Positions 37,670 through 45,600 of a DNA stretch of 64,000 nt are shown piece by piece (positions within the stretch are counted from its first letter, which is position 1; each line of letters opens with the position of its first letter). The notes below the pieces were generated by a model that had not been told where the DNA came from, did not search any database, and saw nothing but the letters and a program-made list of their open reading frames with translations. The stretch is from Selenomonas sp. TAMA-11512 (lineage in GTDB: Bacteria; Bacillota; Negativicutes; Selenomonadales; Selenomonadaceae), in assembly GCF_037076525.1 (NCBI RefSeq), contig NZ_AP029018.1, positions 1,116,001-1,180,000 of the forward strand, given 5' to 3'. The translations under genes and the position numbers were made by a program.

Positions 37670-37879
37670 CTATTTCTTGAGCGCTTCTTTCAGAATCGCC
37701 GTGACAGCTTCCTGTGCTACGCGCAGGACATCGGTGTATGCCTGATTGTAAAGCTCACCGCCGTCAACAACACCGCGGCCGTTCTCAGTAACAAAGAATT
37801 TTTTTGGACGCTCGCTGAAGTTCTCGTCGGCTTCCTTGAATTTCTCTGCTACCAGCTGTTCTAATTCCTGATCTGTCAA
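37670..37879 (-). CDS. Small hypothetical protein
   Basis: A 69-residue acidic/basic mixed protein, TDQELEQLVAEKFKEADENF..., predicted helical at both ends, with no cysteine and no membrane helix. The frame is open from a GTG at 37888, but that codon touches the GAGAGAGG ribosome site directly. The TTG at 37879 is eight bases from the site and is the more credible start. It is followed by a terminator and so forms a one-gene unit. I recognise no family. Confidence 0.5.
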   Translation of the reverse strand: MTDQELEQLVAEKFKEADENFSERPKKFFVTENGRGVVDGGELYNQAYTDVLRVAQEAVTAILKEALKK

Positions 37880-38020
37880 GATAGTCACCTCTCTCTCAAA
37901 AACACAAAATTATTATACACCAGTTTCAACATTCCATCAATGGATTCACGTGCGATATTTTCATTTTAACTGAAAAATTACTTTTATAATGCCCGCTTTT
38001 ATGGTGTAAGGAATTTTTCC

Positions 38021-38049
38021 TTGACAAGCTTTTTTTGATTTGCTATACT
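38021..38049 (+). promoter_or_regulatory. Strong sigma-A promoter for ylxM-ffh
   Basis: Perfect TTGACA (38021-38026), a 17-bp spacer and TATACT (38044-38049), with an extended -10 TGC at 38041. It should drive ylxM, ffh and the ribosomal and tRNA-modification genes beyond. Confidence 0.9.
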
Positions 38050-38102
38050 TTGTTAGGTGTTAAGCAAAATTCCTTTGCATGTTGCAGGATAGAGGTGACG
38101 GG

Positions 38103-38435
38103 ATGCTGGATAAGCGTTTGCAGATGTCGAATCTCTTCGATGTGTACGGACTTCTTTTAACGGATAAACAGCAGCTGTCTCTTACAAGATACCTCTTTGA
38201 GGATTATTCGCTGGCAGAGATAGGTGAGGAGATCGGCGCCTCTCGTCAAGCCGCCTATGATCTCGTTCACCGTGCGCAGGAAACCATGGAGCAGATGGAG
38301 GAAAAGCTGGGATTTCTTGAGCGGACGACAAAAGCGCGGGCTCTTATCGAGGAGCTGGCGGAGGATCTCAGAAACGGTGCGAACGCGGATAAGATGAAAA
38401 ATACTGTGGAGCAGTTGGCTGCTTTGCACAGATAG
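38103..38435 (+). CDS. ylxM: YlxM/p13-like DNA-binding protein (UPF0122)
   Basis: A 110-residue helix-turn-helix protein that nearly always precedes ffh in Firmicutes. It opens with YGLLLTDKQQLSLTRYLFEDYSLAEIGEEIGASRQAAYDLVHRAQ, a sigma-70 region-4-like helix-turn-helix, then an acidic helical tail. I chose ATG at 38103 because AGAGGTG lies five bases upstream; an in-frame ATG at 38079 lacks a site. In some species it affects SRP function. Confidence 0.9.
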   Translation: MLDKRLQMSNLFDVYGLLLTDKQQLSLTRYLFEDYSLAEIGEEIGASRQAAYDLVHRAQETMEQMEEKLGFLERTTKARALIEELAEDLRNGANADKMKNTVEQLAALHR

Positions 38436-38449
38436 AGAGGAGGGAAAAC

Positions 38450-39829
38450 ATGCTGTTTGAAAATTTGTCGGAGCGCCTGCAGGCGACGTTTAAGAAGCTT
38501 CGCGGTCACGGAAAGCTGACGGAAGATGATGTCAATCAGGCTATGCGTGAAGTGCGGATGGCGCTGCTGGAAGCCGATGTCAACTTCAAGGTTGTCAAGT
38601 CTTTTATTGAAAAGGTCAAAGAGCGCGCAATCGGGCAGGAAGTTTTGGAGACTTTGACGCCGGCGCAAGTCGTCATCAAGATTGTAGATGAAGAGCTTAC
38701 TGCTCTGATGGGCGGCGAGACGGCTCGCATCGAGATCGCACCGCAGCCGCCGACCGTTATCATGATGGCGGGTCTGCAGGGTGCCGGTAAGACGACTTCG
38801 GCGGGCAAGCTGGCACTGATGTTTAAGAAGCAGGGGAAAAAGCCTCTCCTGGTTGCGGCGGATATATATCGCCCTGCGGCTATCAAACAGCTGCAGGTGC
38901 TGGGCGGACAGCTTGATGTGCCGGTTTTTTCTCTCCCGGAGGGAAATTCCGCGGTGCGCATAGCGCAGGATGCCGTGGAATTTGCCAAATCGCACCTGCA
39001 TGACATTGTCATCATTGACACGGCAGGACGCCTGCACGTCGATGAGGCTCTGATGAAGGAGCTGAAGGATATACGGCAATCGGTATCTCCGCATGAGATA
39101 CTGCTCGTTGTCGATGCGATGACCGGTCAAGACGCGGTTCATGTTGCCGAGACGTTCCACGAGACGCTTACGATTGACGGCGTTGTGCTCACAAAGCTCG
39201 ACGGTGATGCTCGCGGCGGTGCGGCTCTTTCCATCAAGGCGGTTACGGGGTGCCCGATCAAGTTCATCGGCGTGGGCGAAAAGCTGGATCCGCTGGAGCC
39301 GTTTCATCCGGACCGCATGGCATCCCGAATTCTCGGAATGGGCGATGTCCTATCCTTAATCGAAAAGGCACAATCGACCTTTGACTTGGAAGAAACGCAG
39401 AAAATGGAGAAGAAGCTTCGCAAGGCGGACTTCACACTCGATGATTTTCTCTCACAGATGCAGCAGGTCAAAAAGCTGGGCTCTCTGGATTCCATCTTAG
39501 GCATGATTCCCGGCATGGGCGGGCTGAAAAAACAGCTTGCAGGGCAGGAGCTCGATCTCGACGGCAAGGAAATTCGGCGTATAGAAGCCATCATCCGTGC
39601 GATGACGCCAAAGGAGCGCGCGGATATCTCCATTATCAACGGCAGCCGCAGAAAGCGCATAGCTGCCGGCAGCGGAACGCGCGTGCAGGATGTCAACAAG
39701 CTCTTGAAGCAGTTCGGCGAAATGCGTAAGATGATGAAGAAGATGAAAAAGCAGATGGGAAACGGCAAGAGAGGCATGGGGATGCCCTCGCTGCCGAATC
39801 TGCCGTTTAAAATGCCCTTTATGAGATAA
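38450..39829 (+). CDS. ffh: Signal recognition particle protein Ffh
   Basis: A 459-residue SRP GTPase. It has an N-terminal helical bundle (1-85), the G domain with GLQGAGKTTSAGKLA, ADIYRPAAIKQLQ, DTAGRLHVDE and TKLDGDARGGAALS, and a C-terminal M domain rich in Met (MRKMMKKMKKQMGNGKRGMGM) that binds signal peptides and 4.5S RNA. It targets membrane proteins to the translocon with FtsY. It starts 14 bases after ylxM. Confidence 0.97.
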   Translation: MLFENLSERLQATFKKLRGHGKLTEDDVNQAMREVRMALLEADVNFKVVKSFIEKVKERAIGQEVLETLTPAQVVIKIVDEELTALMGGETARIEIAPQPPTVIMMAGLQGAGKTTSAGKLALMFKKQGKKPLLVAADIYRPAAIKQLQVLGGQLDVPVFSLPEGNSAVRIAQDAVEFAKSHLHDIVIIDTAGRLHVDEALMKELKDIRQSVSPHEILLVVDAMTGQDAVHVAETFHETLTIDGVVLTKLDGDARGGAALSIKAVTGCPIKFIGVGEKLDPLEPFHPDRMASRILGMGDVLSLIEKAQSTFDLEETQKMEKKLRKADFTLDDFLSQMQQVKKLGSLDSILGMIPGMGGLKKQLAGQELDLDGKEIRRIEAIIRAMTPKERADISIINGSRRKRIAAGSGTRVQDVNKLLKQFGEMRKMMKKMKKQMGNGKRGMGMPSLPNLPFKMPFMR

Positions 39830-39848
39830 TTCCCGCTTCGGGTATTAT
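39826..39848 (+). other. Hairpin at the ffh-rpsP junction
   Basis: ATAATTCCCG (39826-39835) pairs with CGGGTATTAT (39839-39848) with one mismatch and a three-base loop. It spans the ffh stop codon and has no T-tract. It may be a processing or translation-buffering element before rpsP. Confidence 0.35.
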
Positions 39849-39876
39849 ATAATCCGTATTTAAGGAGGTGATATAC

Positions 39877-40152
39877 ATGGCAGTTAAGATTCGTTTGAAC
39901 CGCATGGGTGCGAAAAAGAATCCGTTCTATCGCATTGTCGTTGCTGATTCGCGTGCTCCTCGTGACGGACGCTTCATTGAAATCCTCGGCAATTATGATT
40001 CGACGAAGGAGCCGGCCGTCATCAACGTGGATGAGGAGAAGGCTCTTGATTGGATGCAGAAGGGTGCGCAGCCGACGGATACCGTTCGTTCCCTCTTCAG
40101 CAAGAAGGGTATCATGGCAAAGTTTGCCGAGGCAAAGAAGGCAAAGAAGTAA
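39877..40152 (+). CDS. rpsP: 30S ribosomal protein S16
   Basis: A 91-residue ribosomal protein, standard length. [34 protein letters not shown] is the typical start. I chose ATG at 39877, directly behind the near-perfect ribosome-binding site AAGGAGGTGAT (39863-39873); an ATG three codons upstream is excluded by that site. It ends in a Lys-rich tail. Confidence 0.97.
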   Translation: MAVKIRLNRMGAKKNPFYRIVVADSRAPRDGRFIEILGNYDSTKEPAVINVDEEKALDWMQKGAQPTDTVRSLFSKKGIMAKFAEAKKAKK

Positions 40153-40202
40153 TTGTCTTGCCGTTTTGGCTGAATTCTTGCGGACGGGCGAGTTCTCTCC
40201 GC

Positions 40203-40249
40203 AAGATGCAGCTGAAATGCGAATGTATTTTTTCAAGATGTAGCTGAAA
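40203..40249 (+). repeat. Two near-identical 15-bp direct repeats before khpA
   Basis: AAGATGCAGCTGAAA (40203-40217) recurs as AAGATGTAGCTGAAA (40235-40249), one mismatch, 32 bases apart, in the rpsP-khpA gap. The second copy provides the purine-rich region before the khpA start. Function unknown. Confidence 0.5.
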
Positions 40250-40259
40250 GAGGCACAGC

Positions 40260-40487
40260 ATGAAAAAAATTGTGGAAGTCATTGCAACCTCTTTGGTCAG
40301 TCATCCGGAGCAGGTGGTCGTCACTGAGCGTCAGGAAGATGATATGACACTCGTCGAGCTCCACGTTGCTGCGGAGGATATGGGGAAGGTTATCGGACGT
40401 CAGGGGAGAATTGCCAAGGCAATTCGCACGGTCGTCAAAGCAGCCGCAACCCGTGAAAATCAAAGAGTGACGGTAGAGATTGTCTGA
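40260..40487 (+). CDS. khpA: KH-domain RNA-binding protein KhpA (YlqC)
   Basis: A 75-residue single KH domain. LVELHVAAEDMGKVIGRQGRIAKAIRTVVKAAA holds the GxxG loop (GRQG) that contacts RNA. It usually sits between rpsP and ylqD/rimM, as here, and in other Firmicutes forms a heterodimer with KhpB. The ATG follows GAAAGAGGCACAGC. It ends before a hairpin. Confidence 0.93.
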   Translation: MKKIVEVIATSLVSHPEQVVVTERQEDDMTLVELHVAAEDMGKVIGRQGRIAKAIRTVVKAAATRENQRVTVEIV

Positions 40488-40491
40488 GAGG

Positions 40492-40533
40492 ATGCGGCAG
40501 GATTCCCGAGGTGGGGATTTGTGCCGCATTTTT
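40492..40533 (+). terminator. Hairpin with T-tract between khpA and ylqD
   Basis: ATGCGGCA (40492-40499) pairs with TGCCGCAT (40522-40529), continued by TTTTT. Inner CCC/GGG pairing shortens the loop. It looks like an intrinsic terminator inside the operon. TATAAT at 40536-40541 just after it could be the -10 of a downstream promoter, but I find no -35. Confidence 0.6.
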
Positions 40534-40569
40534 CCTATAATTAACAGAGATGAAAGGATGTCGTGTACA

Positions 40570-40977
40570 ATGGACAGCATTCAGTTAAAGGTGCCCGTAA
40601 CGGTCAAAGCAAAGCTTACAGAGACGCTCAAGGACCGCATTATCAAAGAGCTGGAGGACGGGCTTGCCAAAGTCGAGCTTGAACTGCAGCAGATCAATAT
40701 AGAGGAAAAGCGTGTTGTTGCGGAGGAAGCGCAAAAGGATCTGCAGCGCGCGCAGGCAGCTCGTCAGCACTACGGCATGGAAAAGCAGCGCCGCCTTGAC
40801 TACAAGGAGCAGGCGGAGCAGAAGCTGGAGGAGACAAAGAAGCTGGCGATCGGTGCGGAAATCGTGCAGGGGACGCTCGAGCACGTCGCCGAAGTAAAGG
40901 TTGGCGACGATATGCGTGAGCTGATGAATGTTGAAATTCTGGTTGAGGATGATAAGATTGTCGCCATCCGCAGTTAA
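40570..40977 (+). CDS. ylqD: YlqD-family protein
   Basis: A 135-residue protein of the Firmicute YlqD family (function unknown), which lies next to khpA and rimM in most of these genomes. It begins DSIQLKVPVTVKAKLTETLK, has a long charged coiled coil (about 30-85: LELQQINIEEKRVVAEEAQKD...), then a small beta domain ending VEILVEDDKIVAIRS. The ATG at 40570 follows AAAGGATG at 11 bases. An ATG at 40558 and a GTG at 40480 are less likely because the latter lies in the upstream hairpin. Confidence 0.85.
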   Translation: MDSIQLKVPVTVKAKLTETLKDRIIKELEDGLAKVELELQQINIEEKRVVAEEAQKDLQRAQAARQHYGMEKQRRLDYKEQAEQKLEETKKLAIGAEIVQGTLEHVAEVKVGDDMRELMNVEILVEDDKIVAIRS

Positions 40978-41482
40978 CTCATCAAAAGATGAGCGCATCG
41001 TCATCGGAAGAGTCGGTGCGCCGCACGGCATCAAGGGTCTGCTGCGCGTACTTCCGTTGACGGACTTTCCGGAGCGATTTGATTCGCTGAAGGCCGTATA
41101 CGTGAAAGATGTATTGCGTGAAGTCTCCGCTGTAGAGCATCATGGAGATAAGCTCCTACTGTGCTTTCAGGGGTTTGAGACGCGTGAAGAAGCGGCACGG
41201 CTGACGGGAGAGCTTTTATCCGTACCCAGATCGGAAGCGGCGCCTCTTGCAGAGGGCGAGTATTATACATTTGATATCATCGGACTGCAGGTTCGAGACA
41301 CAGAGGGGAATGCGCACGGCACAATCACGCAGGTCTTGAAGACGGGCAGCAATGATGTCTATGTCGCCAAGGATGCGTCCGGGAAAGAGCTCTTAATTCC
41401 CGCGCTTAAAAAGGTTGTCAAGGAAATCAATGTCGATGATGGATTTTTGCTGATCGATCCGGCTGAACTTGCAGAGGTCTGA
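40958..41482 (+). CDS. rimM: 16S rRNA processing protein RimM
   Basis: A protein of about 174 residues that binds S19 and helps mature the 30S head. ERIVIGRVGAPHGIKGLLRVLPLTDFPERF and the PRC-barrel part (GEYYTFDIIGLQVRDTEGNAHGTITQVLKTGSNDVYVAK ... LLIPALKKVVKEINVDDGFLLI) are complete. The start is uncertain. TTG at 40958 has GAGG nine bases upstream; ATG at 40949 and 40928 are in frame but poorly spaced. Any of these overlaps the ylqD 3' end. Confidence 0.92.
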   Translation: MSPSAVNSSKDERIVIGRVGAPHGIKGLLRVLPLTDFPERFDSLKAVYVKDVLREVSAVEHHGDKLLLCFQGFETREEAARLTGELLSVPRSEAAPLAEGEYYTFDIIGLQVRDTEGNAHGTITQVLKTGSNDVYVAKDASGKELLIPALKKVVKEINVDDGFLLIDPAELAEV

Positions 41483-41485
41483 CGG

Positions 41486-42238
41486 ATGAAACTCGATTTC
41501 ATAACACTTTTCCCGGAAATGCTTCAGGGTGTTTTTGGAAGCAGCATCATAAGGCGGGCTGTTGAAGCAGGCATTTTGCGCATTGACTATACACAGCTTA
41601 GAGATTTTGCCTTCGATAAGTTCAAGCAGGTGGATGATACACCCTTTGGCGGCGGAAGCGGAATGGTTTTAAAGCCGGAGCCGATGTTTCGCGCCGTGCG
41701 GAAGGTTCTTGCAAACAGTCGGGACATTCCCTCCGTGAACCGCCGTATTCTCTTGATGAGCCCGGATGGAGTTCCTTTTACCCAAGAAAAGGCAAAGGAG
41801 CTGGCAAAATATGAACAGATTATTTTTCTGTGTGGACATTATGAGGGGTTTGATGCCAGGATTGTGACGGAGCTTGTCGACGAAGCGGTATCGATCGGAG
41901 ACTACGTGCTGACGGGCGGCGAGCTTCCCGCTATGGTCATTGCCGACGCGGTCGCGAGAATGCTGCCGGGGGTCCTGGGGGCTATGGACTCTGCACCGAC
42001 AGATTCCTTTTACGACGGCCTTTTGGGGTTTCCGCAGTACACAAGACCTCGCAGCTTTGAGGGCTTGGATGTCCCGGAGGTGCTGATCTCGGGAGACCAT
42101 GCGAAGATCGCTCGATGGCGGCGAAAGGAATCGATTAAGAATACGCTCCTACATCGGCCGGACCTGCTGGAGCAAAAAGAGCTTGCGGAGGAAGATCAAA
42201 AACTCTTGGATGAGATCGAGAAGGAAATACACCTGTAA
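41486..42238 (+). CDS. trmD: tRNA (guanine-N1)-methyltransferase TrmD
   Basis: A 250-residue SPOUT methyltransferase making m1G37, which prevents frameshifting. KLDFITLFPEMLQGVFGSSI, the Gly-rich DDTPFGGGSGMVLKPEP, the trefoil-knot SAM site LCGHYEGFDARI ... SIGDYVLTGGELPAMVIADAVARMLPGVLG, and GFPQYTRPRSFEG are intact. It starts three bases after rimM. The ribosomal protein L19 gene normally found right after trmD is absent. Confidence 0.97.
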   Translation: MKLDFITLFPEMLQGVFGSSIIRRAVEAGILRIDYTQLRDFAFDKFKQVDDTPFGGGSGMVLKPEPMFRAVRKVLANSRDIPSVNRRILLMSPDGVPFTQEKAKELAKYEQIIFLCGHYEGFDARIVTELVDEAVSIGDYVLTGGELPAMVIADAVARMLPGVLGAMDSAPTDSFYDGLLGFPQYTRPRSFEGLDVPEVLISGDHAKIARWRRKESIKNTLLHRPDLLEQKELAEEDQKLLDEIEKEIHL

Positions 42239-42252
42239 AGGAGAGATGCAGA

Positions 42253-42978
42253 ATGGAGGAAAGACTGCAAAAAATTCTTGCACAGGCAGGCGTTGCTTCC
42301 AGGCGAAGTGCAGAAGAGCTCATTCTTGCAGGACGTGTCTCTGTGGACGGGCAGATCATACGCACGCTCGGCACGAAGCACGATGCGCGTCGTGTGAAAA
42401 TCAAAGTCGACGGAAAGCCGATTCGGCGCGTAGAGGAAAAGCTCTACTTTTTGCTGAACAAACCAAAGGGCTACGTGTCGACGGTGAGCGATGAGCACGG
42501 GCGCAGGACGGTCATGGATCTTCTGCCGGATGTGCAGGTGCGCGTCTATCCCATCGGACGCTTAGATGTCAATACGGAAGGTCTTCTGCTGCTTACGAAT
42601 GACGGTGAGCTTACGAATCGTCTCCTGCACCCCGGCCGCATGGTTGCAAAGACGTATCGCGCACGGGTCAGCGGTGCGCTTGATGCGTTGAAGCTGAAGG
42701 AGCTGCGGCGCGGGGTTCGGCTGGATGACCGCCTTACGGCACCGGCGGAGGTTCGCGTTCTCGGCGTGACGGATAAGGGGCTTACCGAGGTTGAGATCGT
42801 CATTCACGAGGGGCGCAACCGTCAAGTTCGGCGCATGATGGAAGCGGTCGGCTGCGACGTGAAATCATTGAAGCGCACGCGATTTGCCGAATTGACGCTG
42901 CAGGGGGTCAGGCGCGGACAGTATCGCGCGCTGACGCAGACGGAGATTGAGCGTCTTTACGAGCTGTCAGAAAGGTGA
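42253..42978 (+). CDS. rluB: Pseudouridine synthase RluB/RsuA family
   Basis: A 241-residue enzyme. An N-terminal S4 RNA-binding domain (ERLQKILAQAGVASRRSAEELILAGRVSVDG) is followed by the catalytic domain with YVSTVSDEHGRRTVMDLLPD and the catalytic aspartate in YPIGRLDVNTEGLLLLTNDGELTNRLLHP; HEGRNRQVRRMMEAVG closes it. It most likely modifies U2605-equivalent 23S rRNA (RluB), but RsuA/RluE cannot be excluded. It occupies the place after trmD where rplS is expected. Confidence 0.92.
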   Translation: MEERLQKILAQAGVASRRSAEELILAGRVSVDGQIIRTLGTKHDARRVKIKVDGKPIRRVEEKLYFLLNKPKGYVSTVSDEHGRRTVMDLLPDVQVRVYPIGRLDVNTEGLLLLTNDGELTNRLLHPGRMVAKTYRARVSGALDALKLKELRRGVRLDDRLTAPAEVRVLGVTDKGLTEVEIVIHEGRNRQVRRMMEAVGCDVKSLKRTRFAELTLQGVRRGQYRALTQTEIERLYELSER

Positions 42979-42981
42979 GCC

Positions 42982-44268
42982 ATGCAAAGAGTGATCGTCA
43001 TAGGCGCAGGCGCCGCCGGAACAATGGCAGCCATTGCTGCGGCTGAGCAGGGGGCGGAGGTGCTGCTCATAGAGAAGATGAAGCGTCTGGGGCGTAAGCT
43101 GTCGATTACGGGAAAAGGTCGATGCAACATTACGAATGCGGCTCCCGAGGATGAGATCATAAAGCATATCCCGGGGAATGGACGATTCTTATACAGTGCG
43201 ATACACGCCTTTAATAATCAGGATGTTATTCGACTGTTTGAAAGCCTTGGAGTTCGAACAAAGGTGGAGCGCGGGCAGCGCGTATTTCCTGTCAGCGATA
43301 AGGCGTCGGACGTTGTCGAGGCATTGGAAGAGCGGCTGGAAGAGCTTGGCGTCAAAGTGTATACGGAGTGCCGGGTAAAGGAATTAATTACGGAGTATGC
43401 GTCTGCCATGTCGGCGAACGATGCGGAAGGTATGATGTTGAGAATGCGCGGTGTCAGGCTTTATAACGGCAAGGCGGAAGAAGCGGATGCCGTGATTGTG
43501 GCAACGGGCGGCGCATCGTATCCGGGGACGGGATCCTCCGGGGACGGGCAGCGATTGGCCGCGTCTGTCGGTCATACCGTCATTCCAATGGAGCCGTCGC
43601 TTGTACCGTTGGAGACGGAAGAGACATGGGTCAAAGAGATGTCGGGGCTTTCGCTTCGCAATGTGAAAGTGACTTTGCTCTCGGAGGGAAAGTGTACGGC
43701 TGAGGCGTTCGGAGAGATGATGTTTACGCATTTCGGCGTGACGGGGCCGGTGATTCTATCCTTAAGCAGAACTGCCGCGCAGGAGCTTCGAAAGGGCTCT
43801 TTTGTGGAGCTGAGGCTCAATCTGAAGCCCGCGCTGTCAGAAGAGCAGCTCTTGGCGAGAGTAAAGCGAGACTTTGAACAGTATAATAAAAAAAGTATAA
43901 AAAATGCGATGCGGGATTTGCTGCCTGCCAAGCTGATCCGACCCGTTATTGATGCGGCTTATATGGATGAAGACAAGCCTGTGCACCAAATCAGCAGACA
44001 GGAACGGAATCGCCTGGTGAAGACGCTGCAATCTCTTATCTTAACAATATCCGCAACGAGGCCGATGGCGGAGGCGATTGTCACGGCGGGCGGTGTTTCT
44101 GTCAGAGAGCTTCACCCGAAAACGATGGAGTCCAAGCTGATTTATGGTCTCTACTTTGCGGGTGAAGTCGTTGATGTGGATGGATTTACAGGCGGCTACA
44201 ACCTGCAGGCCGCTTTTTCTATGGGGCATGCAGCCGGGATTGCCGCGGCGCAAAAAACGGGGGAGTGA
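42982..44268 (+). CDS. HI0933-family FAD/NAD(P)-dependent oxidoreductase
   Basis: A 428-residue flavoprotein of the HI0933/YhiN (BaiN-like) family. The FAD Rossmann motif is VIVIGAGAAGTMAAIAAAEQG, followed by the family tag LGRKLSITGKGRCNITNA. VIVATGGASYPGTGSSGDG, the central TFTHFGVTGP-like MMFTHFGVTGPVILSLSR and GLYFAGEVVDVDGFTGGYNLQAAFSMGHAAG complete it. The natural substrate of most members is unknown. It is three bases after rluB and six before aroA, in one transcript. Confidence 0.9.
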   Translation: MQRVIVIGAGAAGTMAAIAAAEQGAEVLLIEKMKRLGRKLSITGKGRCNITNAAPEDEIIKHIPGNGRFLYSAIHAFNNQDVIRLFESLGVRTKVERGQRVFPVSDKASDVVEALEERLEELGVKVYTECRVKELITEYASAMSANDAEGMMLRMRGVRLYNGKAEEADAVIVATGGASYPGTGSSGDGQRLAASVGHTVIPMEPSLVPLETEETWVKEMSGLSLRNVKVTLLSEGKCTAEAFGEMMFTHFGVTGPVILSLSRTAAQELRKGSFVELRLNLKPALSEEQLLARVKRDFEQYNKKSIKNAMRDLLPAKLIRPVIDAAYMDEDKPVHQISRQERNRLVKTLQSLILTISATRPMAEAIVTAGGVSVRELHPKTMESKLIYGLYFAGEVVDVDGFTGGYNLQAAFSMGHAAGIAAAQKTGE

Positions 44269-44274
44269 GACGGC

Positions 44275-45576
44275 ATGGAAACGAAGAAGATAGAAAAGAT
44301 GCGAGGAGCCCTGCGCGGCGAAATCACCATTCCCGCAGATAAATCCATATCCCATCGAAGCGTGCTTTTTTCCGCGCTGGGCAAGGGAAAAACACATGTT
44401 AAAAATTTCTTGGAGGCAGCAGACTGCCTGTCCAGTGCTGCGTGCATGAGAGCGTTGGGAGCGGATGTCGAACGCGTCGGAGAGGGTGAGTACATCATCA
44501 ACGGCTGCGGGCTGCGCGGACTGAAAGAGCCGTCGATTGTGCTGGACGCCGGAAATTCCGGTACGACGCTGCGCCTCTCCATGGGGATGCTGGCAGGACA
44601 GCCGTTTCTCACAACGTTCATGGGGGATGCTTCGCTGTCGAGGCGGCCGATGGGGCGAGTCATCAAGCCGCTGGCACAGATGGGGGCAAATATACGCGGG
44701 CGTGAAGGCGACAAGCTGCTGCCGATTACGATTTTGCCGAAACACACTCCCCTGCAGGCCATACAGTATGACAGCCCCGTGGCGAGTGCGCAGGTGAAAT
44801 CTGCGATACTGCTTGCCGGACTCTATGCGGACGGTGATACGACGGTCAGAGAGCTGTATGTATCACGTGATCACAGCGAGAGAATGCTTTCCGCCTTTGG
44901 CGCAAAGCTCAAAAGAGAAGGCTCCGCCGTTACGATCTCGCCGGCAGAAGAGCTTGTATCTCCCGAGGAAATCATTGTGCCGGGAGATATCAGCTCGGCC
45001 GCGTTTTGGCTGGTTGCCGGAAGCGTTATCGAAGGCAGTGATTTGCTTTTAAAGAATGTAGGTGTCAATCCGACCCGAACGGGTATTTTAGATGTGCTCT
45101 TTGACATGGGGGCAAAACTGGAGCTTTTGGACGCCAGAGTCAGCGGCGGGGAGCCTGTGGCGGATATTCACGTGCAGGCGCACGGACTGAAAGGTGTGTA
45201 CTTCGGCGCGGAGATCATTCCGCGCCTTGTCGATGAAATTCCCATCATCGCCGTAGCGGCGCTCTTTGCAGAAGGAGATACGGTCATCGAAGGCGCCGGG
45301 GAGCTTCGTGTCAAGGAGACGGATCGCCTCTCAGCAATATTGACGGCGCTCAATGCCCTTGCACCGGGTTCCGTGGAAGAGAGAGGCGACGGTCTTATCA
45401 TTCACGGCGGCAGGCCGCTGAAGCATGCAAAAGTGGATTCCTATGATGACCATCGCATGGCGATGGCACTGTCCGTTGCAGGCGCGGCAGGCGCCGGTGC
45501 GGATATCGAAAAGCCGTCCTGTGTGCGGATTTCCTATCCGAGCTTCTATGAGGAGCTGGAAAGGCTGTCAAGGTAG
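44275..45576 (+). CDS. aroA: 3-phosphoshikimate 1-carboxyvinyltransferase (EPSP synthase)
   Basis: A 433-residue shikimate-pathway enzyme joining PEP to shikimate 3-phosphate. GEITIPADKSISHRSVLFSAL holds the PEP/substrate lysine, and LDAGNSGTTLRLSMGMLAGQPF the key NSGT loop; DASLSRRPMGRVIKPL, SAQVKSAILLAGLYADG, RELYVSRDHSERML and KVDSYDDHRMAMALSVA follow. Here aroA is separated from other aro genes but heads the common aroA-cmk-plsC-ispH-rpsA order. Confidence 0.97.
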   Translation: METKKIEKMRGALRGEITIPADKSISHRSVLFSALGKGKTHVKNFLEAADCLSSAACMRALGADVERVGEGEYIINGCGLRGLKEPSIVLDAGNSGTTLRLSMGMLAGQPFLTTFMGDASLSRRPMGRVIKPLAQMGANIRGREGDKLLPITILPKHTPLQAIQYDSPVASAQVKSAILLAGLYADGDTTVRELYVSRDHSERMLSAFGAKLKREGSAVTISPAEELVSPEEIIVPGDISSAAFWLVAGSVIEGSDLLLKNVGVNPTRTGILDVLFDMGAKLELLDARVSGGEPVADIHVQAHGLKGVYFGAEIIPRLVDEIPIIAVAALFAEGDTVIEGAGELRVKETDRLSAILTALNALAPGSVEERGDGLIIHGGRPLKHAKVDSYDDHRMAMALSVAGAAGAGADIEKPSCVRISYPSFYEELERLSR

Positions 45577-45600
45577 AGACGATAAGGAGGACTCTGGAAG

